A stretch of DNA of 64,000 bases, from the NCBI GenBank assembly GCA_900450455.1, contig UGGN01000001.1:1054001-1118000 (forward strand). Reading direction: 5' to 3'. Position numbers and translations under genes: made by a program. Source of the DNA: [Eubacterium] infirmum (GTDB lineage Bacteria > Bacillota > Clostridia > Peptostreptococcales > Anaerovoracaceae). Below the pieces are notes generated by a model that was not told the DNA's origin, searched no databases, and saw nothing but the letters and a program-made list of their open reading frames with translations. Shown here piece after piece: positions 27,357-36,033 of this stretch (position 1 is the first letter of the stretch; the number at the start of each line of letters is the position of its first letter).

Positions 27357-28826
27357 ATGTCATCTAGAAATCACAGTGCGTTACTGAGAATGATGGGGGT
27401 GCTATTTGCGGTGCTTGGTATTTCTTTTATACCGACTGTAGTAATTGCCCTTATCTATGGTGAATATTTTGAGGGACTTTGCTTTGGCGCTACAATGGCA
27501 GTGTGCGGCATAGTAGGGCTTCTTTTGATGAAATTTTTCAATCCTAGTGACCTTAAACTTAAGCAGAGAGACGGTTTTTTAATAGTTAGCATGATTTGGA
27601 TTATGAGCTCTATAGTCGGAGCGGTACCCATGGTTATTACGGGTGCTATACCTAATCCGATTAACGCTTTCTTTGAGCTTTGCTCAGGATTTTCGACGAC
27701 GGGAGCGACAATAATGACAGATATAGAGTCACAGGCTAAGTCTGTACTCTTTTGGCGTTCTTTTACTCACTGGCTAGGTGGGATGGGTATTGTGGTTCTT
27801 GCGACGGCGCTTCTTCCATCTATAGGAATAGGAGGACAAAACGTTGCATCGGCAGAAACTCCGGGACACACTCTAACAAAGGTGACTGCAAGATTTTCAG
27901 ATAACTCAAAGACTCTATACGTACTATACATAGGCTTTTCAGTGGCAGAGTTTATTCTGCTGGTAATTGGAGGAATGAGTGCTTATGATTCAGCTATTCA
28001 TACTTTCGGAACAGTTGGCACCGGAGGCTTCTCAAGTTATGGTGATAGCATAGCGCACTTTACGAGTCCGTATATTCAATGGGTTATAATCATATTCATG
28101 ATGCTTTGTGGAATCAATTTTAACCTTTACTTCTTTATTCCTCGAAAGAGATTTAGGGAATTCTTTGCAGACGAAGAACTCAGGCTATATCTTGGAATGA
28201 TTTTTATTTTTTCATTTGCATCGGCATTCATTTTGCTTACGCAGGGTGACTATGCCAGCATATCAAAGGCAATAAGAGATTCTTTCTTTCACATAGTTTC
28301 CGTCATGACTACGACCGGATATGCAACGGCTGACTTTGACCTGTGGCCTGCCTTCTGTAAGATGCTGATATTTATTGTTATGATAACAGGTGCATGTTCA
28401 TCGTCCACGGGCGGTGGCGTAAAAATCATTAGAGTCCTTGCGGCTATCAAATTTGTTAAACGCGGATTTTTCCAAAAACTGCACCCAAACAGAGTTATAA
28501 ATATGACGATAAATAAGATACCTGTACAACAGTCTGTAGTTACGAATATAGTTAATTTCATTTTTCTTTATATAGCAGTGCTATTTGTAGGAACCTTACT
28601 CGTTGCCCTGGATGGGAAGGACTTAGTAACAAGTTTTTCTGCGGTTCTCACATGCCTAAGTAATGTGGGCCCGGGCTTTAACGGTGTAGGTCCTACTATG
28701 AATTTCAGCGGTTTTTCCGATTATGCGACATTACTACTGTCATTTTTGATGATTGCAGGAAGACTTGAGCTATTTACTTTGCTTGTTCTGTTTTCGCCTA
28801 GATATTGGAACAGCAACAGGGTGTAA
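27357..28826 (+). CDS. trkH: Trk potassium-uptake pore TrkH (canonical filter)
   Basis: This 489-residue membrane protein has the four-fold M1-P-M2 pore architecture. The four filter segments each carry a glycine: STTGAT (Gly116), TVGTGGFS, TTTGYAT and SNVGPGF. This is the normal K+-selective pattern. The intramembrane loop segment GACSSSTGGGVKIIRVL, which gates the pore, is present. The gene follows trkA after 11 bases and precedes its paralogue after 11 bases. The ATG has GGAG about ten bases upstream. Confidence 0.96.
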   Translation: MSSRNHSALLRMMGVLFAVLGISFIPTVVIALIYGEYFEGLCFGATMAVCGIVGLLLMKFFNPSDLKLKQRDGFLIVSMIWIMSSIVGAVPMVITGAIPNPINAFFELCSGFSTTGATIMTDIESQAKSVLFWRSFTHWLGGMGIVVLATALLPSIGIGGQNVASAETPGHTLTKVTARFSDNSKTLYVLYIGFSVAEFILLVIGGMSAYDSAIHTFGTVGTGGFSSYGDSIAHFTSPYIQWVIIIFMMLCGINFNLYFFIPRKRFREFFADEELRLYLGMIFIFSFASAFILLTQGDYASISKAIRDSFFHIVSVMTTTGYATADFDLWPAFCKMLIFIVMITGACSSSTGGGVKIIRVLAAIKFVKRGFFQKLHPNRVINMTINKIPVQQSVVTNIVNFIFLYIAVLFVGTLLVALDGKDLVTSFSAVLTCLSNVGPGFNGVGPTMNFSGFSDYATLLLSFLMIAGRLELFTLLVLFSPRYWNSNRV

Positions 28827-28837
28827 GGAGGTAGAAT

Positions 28838-30304
28838 TTGTCATTTAATCATAAATTGATACTTAGAACAATCTCTACGCTGCTGTTGCTGGAGAGTGCG
28901 ACCATGGTTCCATCTTTTCTGTGTGCAGCAATGGACCATGATGTTAAGTCTCTCAAGGCTATGACTCTTTCTATAGGAATATTGGCTTTGTTAGGACTTC
29001 TTGGACTGTTTATGACAAAGAAACAGACGGGCAAGGTCATAAAATCAAGAGAGAGTTATTTCGTGGTATTGGTATGTTGGTTGACCGTGATCTTTGGCGG
29101 AATTCTTCCATATATCTTTGCCGGACAGGGATTCACCGTTGTAGATGCAATATTCGAATCAGTCGCTTCGTGGACAACAAGCAGCTCATGGGTTATAGAT
29201 CCCAATCTTATGCCTAGAGGAATTCTCCTTTGGAAGGCAACCTCAAGCTGGCTTGGTGGAATGGGAGTAATACTGCTTGCCATAATAGTTATGTCTTCGC
29301 TTGGAAATAGCGGCAAGAAGCTTGCGGCTGCTGAGCTTCCCGGACCTGAGCTGCTGCAAGGAAGCGCAAGAATTATGGAAACTGCATATCTTTGCTATGG
29401 TATCTATGCGGGAATATCTGTGATTGAGCTGATATTTTTGATGCTCGGTAAGATGCCTTTCTTTGAAGCTATGGTAAATACTATGACATCTATATGCACA
29501 GCTGGAATCATAGATTATCACGGCACCGTTGAAATGTACTTTACAACTTATGTGAAGATGGTAATTGCAATCTTTTCTATCGTCTCATCACTGAACTTCC
29601 TCGTATATATAAATATATACCAGGGAAGGATTAAGCATCTGATTAAGGATATAGAAAGTAGAGCATTTCTCACAATAATTGCAGTAGCAACGCTGCTAAC
29701 CGCGGGAGGACTCCTTATAACAGGAGAAAGTACAGGCATCAAGGACTCGCTTTCAAACGCTTTCTATGCTGTGGTTTCATTTGCTTGTACAAGCGGTTTC
29801 CTATTTACAAATGTTGGTGCTTGGCCAACGGTTTGCAAGGTTGTTTTGATAGCTGTCTGCTTGATAGGGGGATGCGCAAATTCGACCTGTGGCGGAATCA
29901 AAGTAATAAGATTTGTGGTATTCCTCAAATTAATTTCGAGAGGCGTATACAAGAGGATTCATCCAAAGTCAATTAAAGCCGTTACGATTCAGGGCAAGCC
30001 TGTTTCAGCAAGCAAGGCTTCAACTGTATCGACATTCATATTGCTTTTTATGGCTGTCTATCTAATTTCGGCACTTGTGCTTTCCTTTGAAAATTTGGAC
30101 ATGGAGACGACGCTCACGGCACCTATCTCTCTATTCACAAATGTTGGCGCAGGATTTGGAAAGATTGTCAACGCAGATTATAGAATTTTTTCTGCACCGG
30201 GTAAACTCGTTTGTTCGGTGATAATGCTACTCGGCAGGTTAGAGTTGTATGCTATATTGATACTGTTTTCCAGATCTTTCTGGGATTCGGACAAGGCAAG
30301 GTAA
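28838..30304 (+). CDS. TrkH paralogue with Ser-Gly-Gly-Gly selectivity filter
   Basis: This 488-residue TrkH-type pore lies directly behind the canonical trkH. The architecture is the same, but the first filter segment reads SWTTSSSWVI, so Ser116 replaces the first filter glycine. The other three keep it: CTAG (Gly223), CTSG (Gly320) and TNVG (Gly437). In the related plant HKT transporters a Ser in the first loop (S-G-G-G) goes with Na+ selectivity and Gly with K+. Na+ or mixed transport is therefore an inference. The gating-loop segment GGCANSTCGGIKVIRF is kept. The start is TTG with a perfect AAGGAGG six bases before it. It ends just ahead of a terminator. Confidence 0.92.
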   Translation: MSFNHKLILRTISTLLLLESATMVPSFLCAAMDHDVKSLKAMTLSIGILALLGLLGLFMTKKQTGKVIKSRESYFVVLVCWLTVIFGGILPYIFAGQGFTVVDAIFESVASWTTSSSWVIDPNLMPRGILLWKATSSWLGGMGVILLAIIVMSSLGNSGKKLAAAELPGPELLQGSARIMETAYLCYGIYAGISVIELIFLMLGKMPFFEAMVNTMTSICTAGIIDYHGTVEMYFTTYVKMVIAIFSIVSSLNFLVYINIYQGRIKHLIKDIESRAFLTIIAVATLLTAGGLLITGESTGIKDSLSNAFYAVVSFACTSGFLFTNVGAWPTVCKVVLIAVCLIGGCANSTCGGIKVIRFVVFLKLISRGVYKRIHPKSIKAVTIQGKPVSASKASTVSTFILLFMAVYLISALVLSFENLDMETTLTAPISLFTNVGAGFGKIVNADYRIFSAPGKLVCSVIMLLGRLELYAILILFSRSFWDSDKAR

Positions 30305-30314
30305 GTTTGGTATC

Positions 30315-30346
30315 AAAGCTCTTTGGTTATCCAAGGAGCTTTTTTC
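30315..30346 (+). terminator. Terminator of the aspartate kinase-trk unit
   Basis: AAGCTCTTTGG (30316-30326) pairs with CCAAGGAGCTT (30331-30341) around a 4-base loop, followed by TTTTTC. Confidence 0.9.
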
Positions 30347-30359
30347 TTATTAAAAACAC

Positions 30360-30387
30360 TTGCATCGAAATACTTTCGTGATATAAT
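30360..30387 (+). promoter_or_regulatory. Promoter of the marR-ABC exporter operon
   Basis: TTGCAT-N16-TATAAT, ending 63 bases before the marR start. Confidence 0.7.
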
Positions 30388-30389
30388 AA

Positions 30390-30402
30390 TTAACATAGTT
30401 AA
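30390..30402 (+). promoter_or_regulatory. Candidate MarR operator
   Basis: The palindrome TTAAC-ATA-GTTAA lies two bases after the -10 box, at the expected transcript start. This is a typical place for MarR autorepression. The assignment is by position and symmetry only. Confidence 0.5.
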
Positions 30403-30450
30403 ACATTAACAAAGGTAAATGCTTTGATAAACAAAGAAGAGGAAAAAAGA

Positions 30451-30936
30451 ATGAATTTTGATTGTGGCAATCTTAATACGGATAATATGAGCTATTCTCA
30501 GAAGTTTGCAGCTATAATCGCAAGGTTGCACAAGCTGAAGTTTGGGAATATGCTTACCGGTGTTAGCGAAATTGAATTTAAGACCATGTCTGCAATATCA
30601 AGAATATCAAAGAGCGGAGATGTAAAGGTCAGTGATATAGCCAAATATCTTGAACTTTCAGCGCCTGCGGTTTCAAGAACTATGAAGTCTCTTGAGGAAA
30701 AGGAATATATAGAGAGACACACAGATAAACAGGACAGGAGAAATACAATTGTCAAGCTTACATCCAAGGGAGAAGAACGGCAAAAGATCTGGATGAAGGA
30801 ATTTGAGGAGTTCTCGGAGGCAATTTTCACAAGGCTTGGTAAGGCAAAGTCAAATCAACTGATAGAGGATCTGGAGGCATTTGTTCAGGCCAGCAAGGAT
30901 GAAATGAAATCAAGAAAAGATGCAAATAAAAAGTAG
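30451..30936 (+). CDS. MarR-family transcriptional regulator
   Basis: The 161-residue winged-helix regulator has recognition and wing sequences VSDIAKYLELSAPAVSRTMKSLEEK and ERHTDKQDRRNTIVKLTSKGEE, the latter containing the MarR DxR wing motif. I chose the ATG at 30451 (GAGG eight bases upstream) over a TTG at 30424 that lacks a ribosome site. It is the first gene of an operon with two ABC exporter halves nine bases downstream. It probably represses them and itself until a ligand, perhaps an exported drug or metabolite, is bound. Confidence 0.94.
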   Translation: MNFDCGNLNTDNMSYSQKFAAIIARLHKLKFGNMLTGVSEIEFKTMSAISRISKSGDVKVSDIAKYLELSAPAVSRTMKSLEEKEYIERHTDKQDRRNTIVKLTSKGEERQKIWMKEFEEFSEAIFTRLGKAKSNQLIEDLEAFVQASKDEMKSRKDANKK

Positions 30937-30945
30937 GGGAAAACA

Positions 30946-33168
30946 GTGAGAAACGTATTTAGAAATTTTTTACCGTATAAGAGGACGGTGCTTATGATAA
31001 TGATTTTACTTGTGGTTCAGGCATATTGCATGCTTTCACTGCCACAGTATACTTCGGATATCATAGATACCGGAATACAAAATAAGGGGCAGGAACACAT
31101 TGTTCCAAGCAAGATAAGGGCGGATGATTTTGAGAAGGCTAAACTCTTTATGAGCGACAAGGAGCTTAAGCTTTGGAAGTCGGCATACCAAAAGTCGGAT
31201 GATGGCAAGATATACGAGCTTAGGGCAAGTGAGGATGAACTGTCAAAGCTTGATGATGAGCTTATAGTCCCACTTGCAATAAGTTATCAGTTTGAAAAGC
31301 AGCAGAAAAAGAGTGGTGTAATTGCAGGCAAGAGCTCTGAAAAAGGTCAAAATACAGATGCAAAAGCCGGTGCAACCGCAGGTTCAAGCCCTCAGGAGGC
31401 AGAAGCTGCGGCGCTTAAGAAGCAGATAGATAAGGCGCGCAATAAGCTTGAGGAAACCATAGATAAAGTGGGAGAAAAGACTGTGAAATCCATGGGCATG
31501 GCATATGCGGTGGATGCACAGAGAAAAGCCGGAGTCGATATAGATGCAATGCAGAAATCTTATCTTTGGTCAGCGGGCTTTAGAATGATAGTATTTTCAC
31601 TGCTTATGCTGATTGTATCGATAACTGTTGCATATCTTGCATCCGGCGTAGGTGCGGGAATTGGCAGAGACCTTAGAGCAAAGATTTACAAAAATGTAAT
31701 CGGCTTTTCAAACGCTGAGATGGATAGATTCTCCACGGCTTCACTGATAACACGAAGTACAAACGATGTTCAGCAGATTCAACAGGTCAGCGTCATGATG
31801 CTGAGGATGGCACTCTTTGCACCTATCATGGGACTAGGCGGAGTATATAAAGTAACCAAGACGGGTGCTCATATGGGTTGGGTTATCGCAATTGCGCTAG
31901 CTGTAATATTTTTGATAATCGCTTTGCTTGTCGTTGTGGCAATGCCTAAGTTCAAAAAGATGCAGGTGCTGGTAGATGATGTAAATCTCGTTTCTAGAGA
32001 AATACTGACAGGACTATCGGTTATCAGAGCCTTCGGTAGAGAAGAAGAGGAAGAGAAACGATTTGATGTAGCAAATCAAAAGTTAAAGAGAAATCAGCTA
32101 TTTACAAATAGAGTTATGACATTCATGCTTCCTACGATGATACTTATTATGGACGTTCTCGTTATCGGAATTACATGGGTAAGTGCAAATCGCATAGACA
32201 TGGGAACGCTCAGAGTTGGTGCGATGACAGCGTTTATAAGTTATTCGATTCAAATAGTAATGTCGTTTATAATGCTGACGGTAATGTCCATCATACTCCC
32301 AAGAGCCAGCGTTGCGGCCGATAGAATAGACGAGGTTATAAGATCAAAATCTTCAATACTGAATCCGGATAAGCCTAAGCGCCTGCCAATAAATGGTGAA
32401 GAAGGCGTAGAAAACGGAGTTCTTGAGTTTGACAATGTGAGCTTTAGATTTCCCGGGGCAGAAAACGATGCGATTGAGGACATAAGCTTTACGCTTAAGC
32501 CTGGCACGGTCACTGCGATGATAGGAAGTACGGGATCGGGAAAGAGCACTATAGTTAATTTGATTCCAAGGTTCTACGATGTGACAGGGGGCACCATAAA
32601 GCTGAACGGCGTGGACCTGAGAGAACTGGATCTTGGGGAACTCAGAAGCCAGATAGGCCTTGTGCCGCAGAAGGCAACGCTGTTCTCCGGAACAATAGCC
32701 AGCAACCTTCGCTTTGGAAACCACGATGCGGATAAAAATGATCTTAGGAAAGCGGCAGAAATAGCACAGGCACTTGAATTCATAGAAGAAAAGGCTGATG
32801 GCTTTGATTCTTCAATTGCGCAAGGGGGAAGCAATGTCTCGGGCGGACAAAAGCAAAGGCTCGCAATCGCAAGGGCGATAGCTAAGAATCCTAGCGTCTA
32901 TGTCTTTGATGACAGCTTTTCCGCACTTGATATGAAGACCGATGCAAAGCTGAGAAAAGCGCTTAGTGAAAAGACTAAGAATGCTTCAGTTCTGATTGTG
33001 GCACAGAGAATAAGCACCATTATAAATGCAGATAATATCTTGGTTTTAGACGAAGGCAGAATAGTTTCGTCAGGAAGGCACGAGGAGCTCCTAAAGACAT
33101 GTGATGTATACGCGCAGATTGCAAGCTCTCAGCTTTCTAACAGAGAACTTGGAATAGAGGAGGCGTAG
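30946..33168 (+). CDS. ABC exporter half-transporter A (degenerate Walker B, long outer loop)
   Basis: This 740-residue protein joins a six-helix exporter domain and an ATPase domain. Between helix 1 and helix 2 lies a hydrophilic insertion of about 165 residues (about 40-205) rich in Lys, Glu and Ala, predicted to be outside. This insertion is typical of MarR-linked clostridial exporter pairs. ATPase motifs are Walker A GSTGSGKS (about 526), signature NVSGGQKQR (about 630) and Walker B VYVFDDSF (about 651), where Asp stands in place of the catalytic Glu. The start is GTG with AGGGG upstream. With the next gene, two bases downstream, it should form a heterodimer with one weak and one active ATP site. 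Confidence 0.94.
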   Translation: MRNVFRNFLPYKRTVLMIMILLVVQAYCMLSLPQYTSDIIDTGIQNKGQEHIVPSKIRADDFEKAKLFMSDKELKLWKSAYQKSDDGKIYELRASEDELSKLDDELIVPLAISYQFEKQQKKSGVIAGKSSEKGQNTDAKAGATAGSSPQEAEAAALKKQIDKARNKLEETIDKVGEKTVKSMGMAYAVDAQRKAGVDIDAMQKSYLWSAGFRMIVFSLLMLIVSITVAYLASGVGAGIGRDLRAKIYKNVIGFSNAEMDRFSTASLITRSTNDVQQIQQVSVMMLRMALFAPIMGLGGVYKVTKTGAHMGWVIAIALAVIFLIIALLVVVAMPKFKKMQVLVDDVNLVSREILTGLSVIRAFGREEEEEKRFDVANQKLKRNQLFTNRVMTFMLPTMILIMDVLVIGITWVSANRIDMGTLRVGAMTAFISYSIQIVMSFIMLTVMSIILPRASVAADRIDEVIRSKSSILNPDKPKRLPINGEEGVENGVLEFDNVSFRFPGAENDAIEDISFTLKPGTVTAMIGSTGSGKSTIVNLIPRFYDVTGGTIKLNGVDLRELDLGELRSQIGLVPQKATLFSGTIASNLRFGNHDADKNDLRKAAEIAQALEFIEEKADGFDSSIAQGGSNVSGGQKQRLAIARAIAKNPSVYVFDDSFSALDMKTDAKLRKALSEKTKNASVLIVAQRISTIINADNILVLDEGRIVSSGRHEELLKTCDVYAQIASSQLSNRELGIEEA

Positions 33169-33170
33169 AT

Positions 33171-35006
33171 ATGGAAAATAAGAATAATAAGCGTGCGCCT
33201 CGCGGCAGAATGGGAAGAGGTATGCCGGGCGAAAAGCCTAAGAATTTTAGGAAGTCACTCGGTAAGCTGTTTAAATACATGGGTCGTTACAAGTACGCAA
33301 TATTCGCAGTAATGGTTATGGCAGCCATTTCAACAGTGTTTTCTGTTGCCGGCCCTAAGGTAATGGGTAAGGCAACTACGGAGCTTGCAAATGGCCTTAT
33401 GAAGAAGGTTAACGGAACCGGCGGAATTGACTTTACTTTGATAGGGAAGATACTTCTGTTTACTCTGGCTTTGTATGTGACAAGCGTTGCATTTAGCTTT
33501 ATTCAGGGATGGATAATGACAGGAATCACTCAAAAACTTGCCTACAGGATGAGGCGCGAGATATCGGAGAAAATAGACCGCATGCCTATGAAGTACTTTG
33601 AGAGCAGGCCATATGGTGATGTTCTTTCGCGTATAACAAACGATGTAGATACGCTTGGTACAGGGCTGAATCAAAGCTTTACTATGATTATAACTTCCTT
33701 TGCAACCATCATAGGAACCATAATCATGATGTTGACGATTTCACCTTTGATGACACTGATTACATTTTGTATTTTGCCGATTTCTTCAATACTTCTTGGA
33801 ACCATTATAAAGAAGTCCCAGAAGCATTTCAGCACTCAGCAGAAATACCTGGGAAAGATTAATGGAATGGTTGAGGAAAATTATGCGGGTCAGCTGGTTA
33901 TAAAAGCCTTCAACAAGGAGGCTGAAACAATTGAGGCCTTTGATGAGACAAATGAAGTGCTTTTTAAGAGTGCAAAGAAGTCGCAGTTTCTGTCAGGAAT
34001 TATGATGCCGCTTATGAGCTTTGTCGGGAATCTGGGTTACGTGGGCGTGGCTATATCAGGTGGTTTTTTGGCCATTAAAGGACGAATCGGGATAGGCGAT
34101 ATTCAGGCTTTCATCCAGTATGTAAGAAATTTAACTGAGCCTATGCAACAGGTTGCTCAGGTTGTAAATCAGGTGCAGTCCATGACTGCGGCTGCAGAAA
34201 GAGTTTTTGAGTTCCTTGAGGAAGATGAGGAAGAACCTACGCGAGATGCGGTTACCATAAATGACGAATTAACAGGAGCTGTCGATTTTGAACATGTAAG
34301 ATTCGGATACAAGGCAGACATGCCTGTAATAAAGGATTTCACAGTTCACGTTGAGCCTGGTCAAAAGATTGCAATAGTCGGACCTACAGGTGCCGGAAAG
34401 ACTACGATAGTAAAGCTTCTCATGAGGTTTTATGATGTGGACTTCGGAACAATTAAGCTGGATGGAATAAATATAAATCAAATAGATAGACGCGAGCTCA
34501 GAAAGAACTTCGGCATGGTCGTTCAGGATACGTGGTTATTTAAAGGCAGTATCATGGAAAACATCAGATACGGAAGACTTGATGCTACGGATGAAGAAGT
34601 AATTGAAGCGGCAAAGGCGGCTTATGCTGATAAGTTTATCAGAACGCTTCCCGGTGGATATGGGATGGAGTTAAACGAGGACGCATCAAATGTTTCACAG
34701 GGGCAGAAGCAACTTTTGACAATAGCAAGAACCATACTTGCTAATAAGAAGCTGATGATTCTGGATGAGGCTACTTCTTCTGTTGATACAAGAACCGAGG
34801 TGATGATACAAAAAGCAATGGACCAGCTTATGCAGGGGCGCACCAGCTTTATTATCGCACATAGGCTCTCAACTATCAAAAATGCCGACATAATCCTAGT
34901 CATGAAGGACGGTGATATCATTGAACAGGGCAACCATGAGGAACTTCTTGAATCAAAGGGATTTTATGCAGATTTATATAACTCCCAATTTGAAGAGCTG
35001 GAGTAA
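33171..35006 (+). CDS. ABC exporter half-transporter B (active Walker B, degenerate signature)
   Basis: This 611-residue partner of the preceding gene has six membrane helices (about 35-320) and an ATPase domain. It has Walker A GPTGAGKT (about 404), Walker B LMILDEATSSVD with the catalytic Glu, and an altered signature NVSQGQKQL where VSGGQ would be normal. Its altered signature faces the Asp-bearing site of partner A, while its own Walker motifs face A's normal signature. The pair thus has one consensus site and one degenerate site, as in BmrCD/TM287-288-type exporters. The substrate is unknown; multidrug or peptide export is likely. Confidence 0.94.
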   Translation: MENKNNKRAPRGRMGRGMPGEKPKNFRKSLGKLFKYMGRYKYAIFAVMVMAAISTVFSVAGPKVMGKATTELANGLMKKVNGTGGIDFTLIGKILLFTLALYVTSVAFSFIQGWIMTGITQKLAYRMRREISEKIDRMPMKYFESRPYGDVLSRITNDVDTLGTGLNQSFTMIITSFATIIGTIIMMLTISPLMTLITFCILPISSILLGTIIKKSQKHFSTQQKYLGKINGMVEENYAGQLVIKAFNKEAETIEAFDETNEVLFKSAKKSQFLSGIMMPLMSFVGNLGYVGVAISGGFLAIKGRIGIGDIQAFIQYVRNLTEPMQQVAQVVNQVQSMTAAAERVFEFLEEDEEEPTRDAVTINDELTGAVDFEHVRFGYKADMPVIKDFTVHVEPGQKIAIVGPTGAGKTTIVKLLMRFYDVDFGTIKLDGININQIDRRELRKNFGMVVQDTWLFKGSIMENIRYGRLDATDEEVIEAAKAAYADKFIRTLPGGYGMELNEDASNVSQGQKQLLTIARTILANKKLMILDEATSSVDTRTEVMIQKAMDQLMQGRTSFIIAHRLSTIKNADIILVMKDGDIIEQGNHEELLESKGFYADLYNSQFEELE

Positions 35007-35013
35007 GATATGG

Positions 35014-35042
35014 TTCACATAAGCGTTCAAATGGTATATAAT
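35014..35042 (+). promoter_or_regulatory. Promoter of the cytidylate kinase-like gene
   Basis: TTCACA-N17-TATAAT, with the -10 box 48 bases before the start codon. Confidence 0.5.
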
Positions 35043-35090
35043 ATATAAATAACATTGTAATGGCATACAGCCTGACTGAGAGGTGGTTTT

Positions 35091-35705
35091 ATGGGAAACC
35101 TGATTACCATAAGCAGAGAATATGGCAGCGGCGGAAGAATGATAGGTCGTTTGGTAGCTGATAAGCTAAATATTCCTCTATATGACAAGGAGCTTATTGA
35201 ACTTGCATCCGAAAAGAGCGGACTTTCTCCTGAGATAATAGAGAAAGCAGAGCTGAGGGCGAAGAACAGCTTGTCATATACATTTGCATCAGCTATGACT
35301 TTTGGGGAAGCCTTTGCAGCAGAGCCGGTGTCAGTAGATGAAAAACTCTTTGTAGCACAATCGGAGGTCATCAGACAGATTGCAAATACAGGGGAGGGCG
35401 TCATTGTCGGCAGATGTGCAGATTACATTCTCGAGGATGTTAGCGGTGTAACGAATGTCTTTATATATGCTGAGATGGATGACAAGATCAAGCGTTGTGT
35501 AGAGATGTATGGCGAGGATCCATCCAAGGTGAAAAAACTTATCACTGACTACGGAAAGGCAAGGGTTAACTACTACAGTTTTCATACCGGAAAGAAGTGG
35601 GGTAACTACGATAACTATAATCTGGCCATAAATACCAGCTATATAAGTGATGAGGAAGCAGCAAACCTTATTGTCGAATATGTAAAGAGAAGATTGTACA
35701 AATAA
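35091..35705 (+). CDS. Cytidylate kinase-like family protein
   Basis: This 204-residue P-loop protein has an N-terminal nucleotide-binding loop SREYGSGGRMIGRLVADKL and a later GEGVIVGRCADYIL segment, the pattern of the cytidylate kinase-2 family. The family is common in Clostridia, often as a stand-alone gene with no proven substrate. The region YGEDPSKVKKLITDYGKARVNYY corresponds to its lid. The ATG has GAGAGGTGG upstream. A small membrane protein gene follows after 7 bases. Confidence 0.85.
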   Translation: MGNLITISREYGSGGRMIGRLVADKLNIPLYDKELIELASEKSGLSPEIIEKAELRAKNSLSYTFASAMTFGEAFAAEPVSVDEKLFVAQSEVIRQIANTGEGVIVGRCADYILEDVSGVTNVFIYAEMDDKIKRCVEMYGEDPSKVKKLITDYGKARVNYYSFHTGKKWGNYDNYNLAINTSYISDEEAANLIVEYVKRRLYK

Positions 35706-35712
35706 GGAGGAT

Positions 35713-35934
35713 ATGAAATTGAAGAAGAGTAAGAGGACAGAAAAAGTTAAGAAAAGCAGCAAGGCTAAGAAAGCGCTTAAGACAAGCCTATTTGTTTTGG
35801 GCTTCGGTGCGGCAGCAGGTGCTACTATTGTTGTAGGCCTTGATAGAGTAATGAAGAAGATATTCGTAAACGAGGACTGGCCGGCAGAAGAGTGGTCGAA
35901 TGACGACTGGGCTGAGGAAGAACTGGACTCATAA
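35713..35934 (+). CDS. Small single-pass membrane protein, basic N terminus and acidic tail
   Basis: This 73-residue protein of unknown function has a Lys-rich start (MKLKKSKRTEKVKKSSKAKK), one hydrophobic segment at about 25-45 (SLFVLGFGAAAGATIVVGL) and an acidic, Trp-rich tail (DWPAEEWSNDDWAEEELDS). A clear AGGAGG lies upstream, and the gene is probably co-transcribed with the cytidylate kinase-like gene. The charge layout predicts the N terminus inside and the tail outside. Confidence 0.75.
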   Translation: MKLKKSKRTEKVKKSSKAKKALKTSLFVLGFGAAAGATIVVGLDRVMKKIFVNEDWPAEEWSNDDWAEEELDS

Positions 35935-35951
35935 TTAAACTGTATATTTAT

Positions 35952-35988
35952 AGCGGCGCGCACCAATATATTGCGCTGCCGTTTTTTT
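35952..35988 (+). terminator. Intrinsic terminator
   Basis: AGCGGCGCGC pairs with GCGCTGCCG (one bulge), followed by seven T bases, between the small membrane protein gene and metG. Confidence 0.85.
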
Positions 35989-36033
35989 AAGCTTGAATAA
36001 ATTGCGAAGCCCATGCTTTGGAAAGGAAGATAG

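Noticed and set aside
36001..36033. T-box or other leader control of metG
   Set aside because: The gap between the terminator and the start codon is under 50 bases, and no T-box sequence or specifier stem is present.
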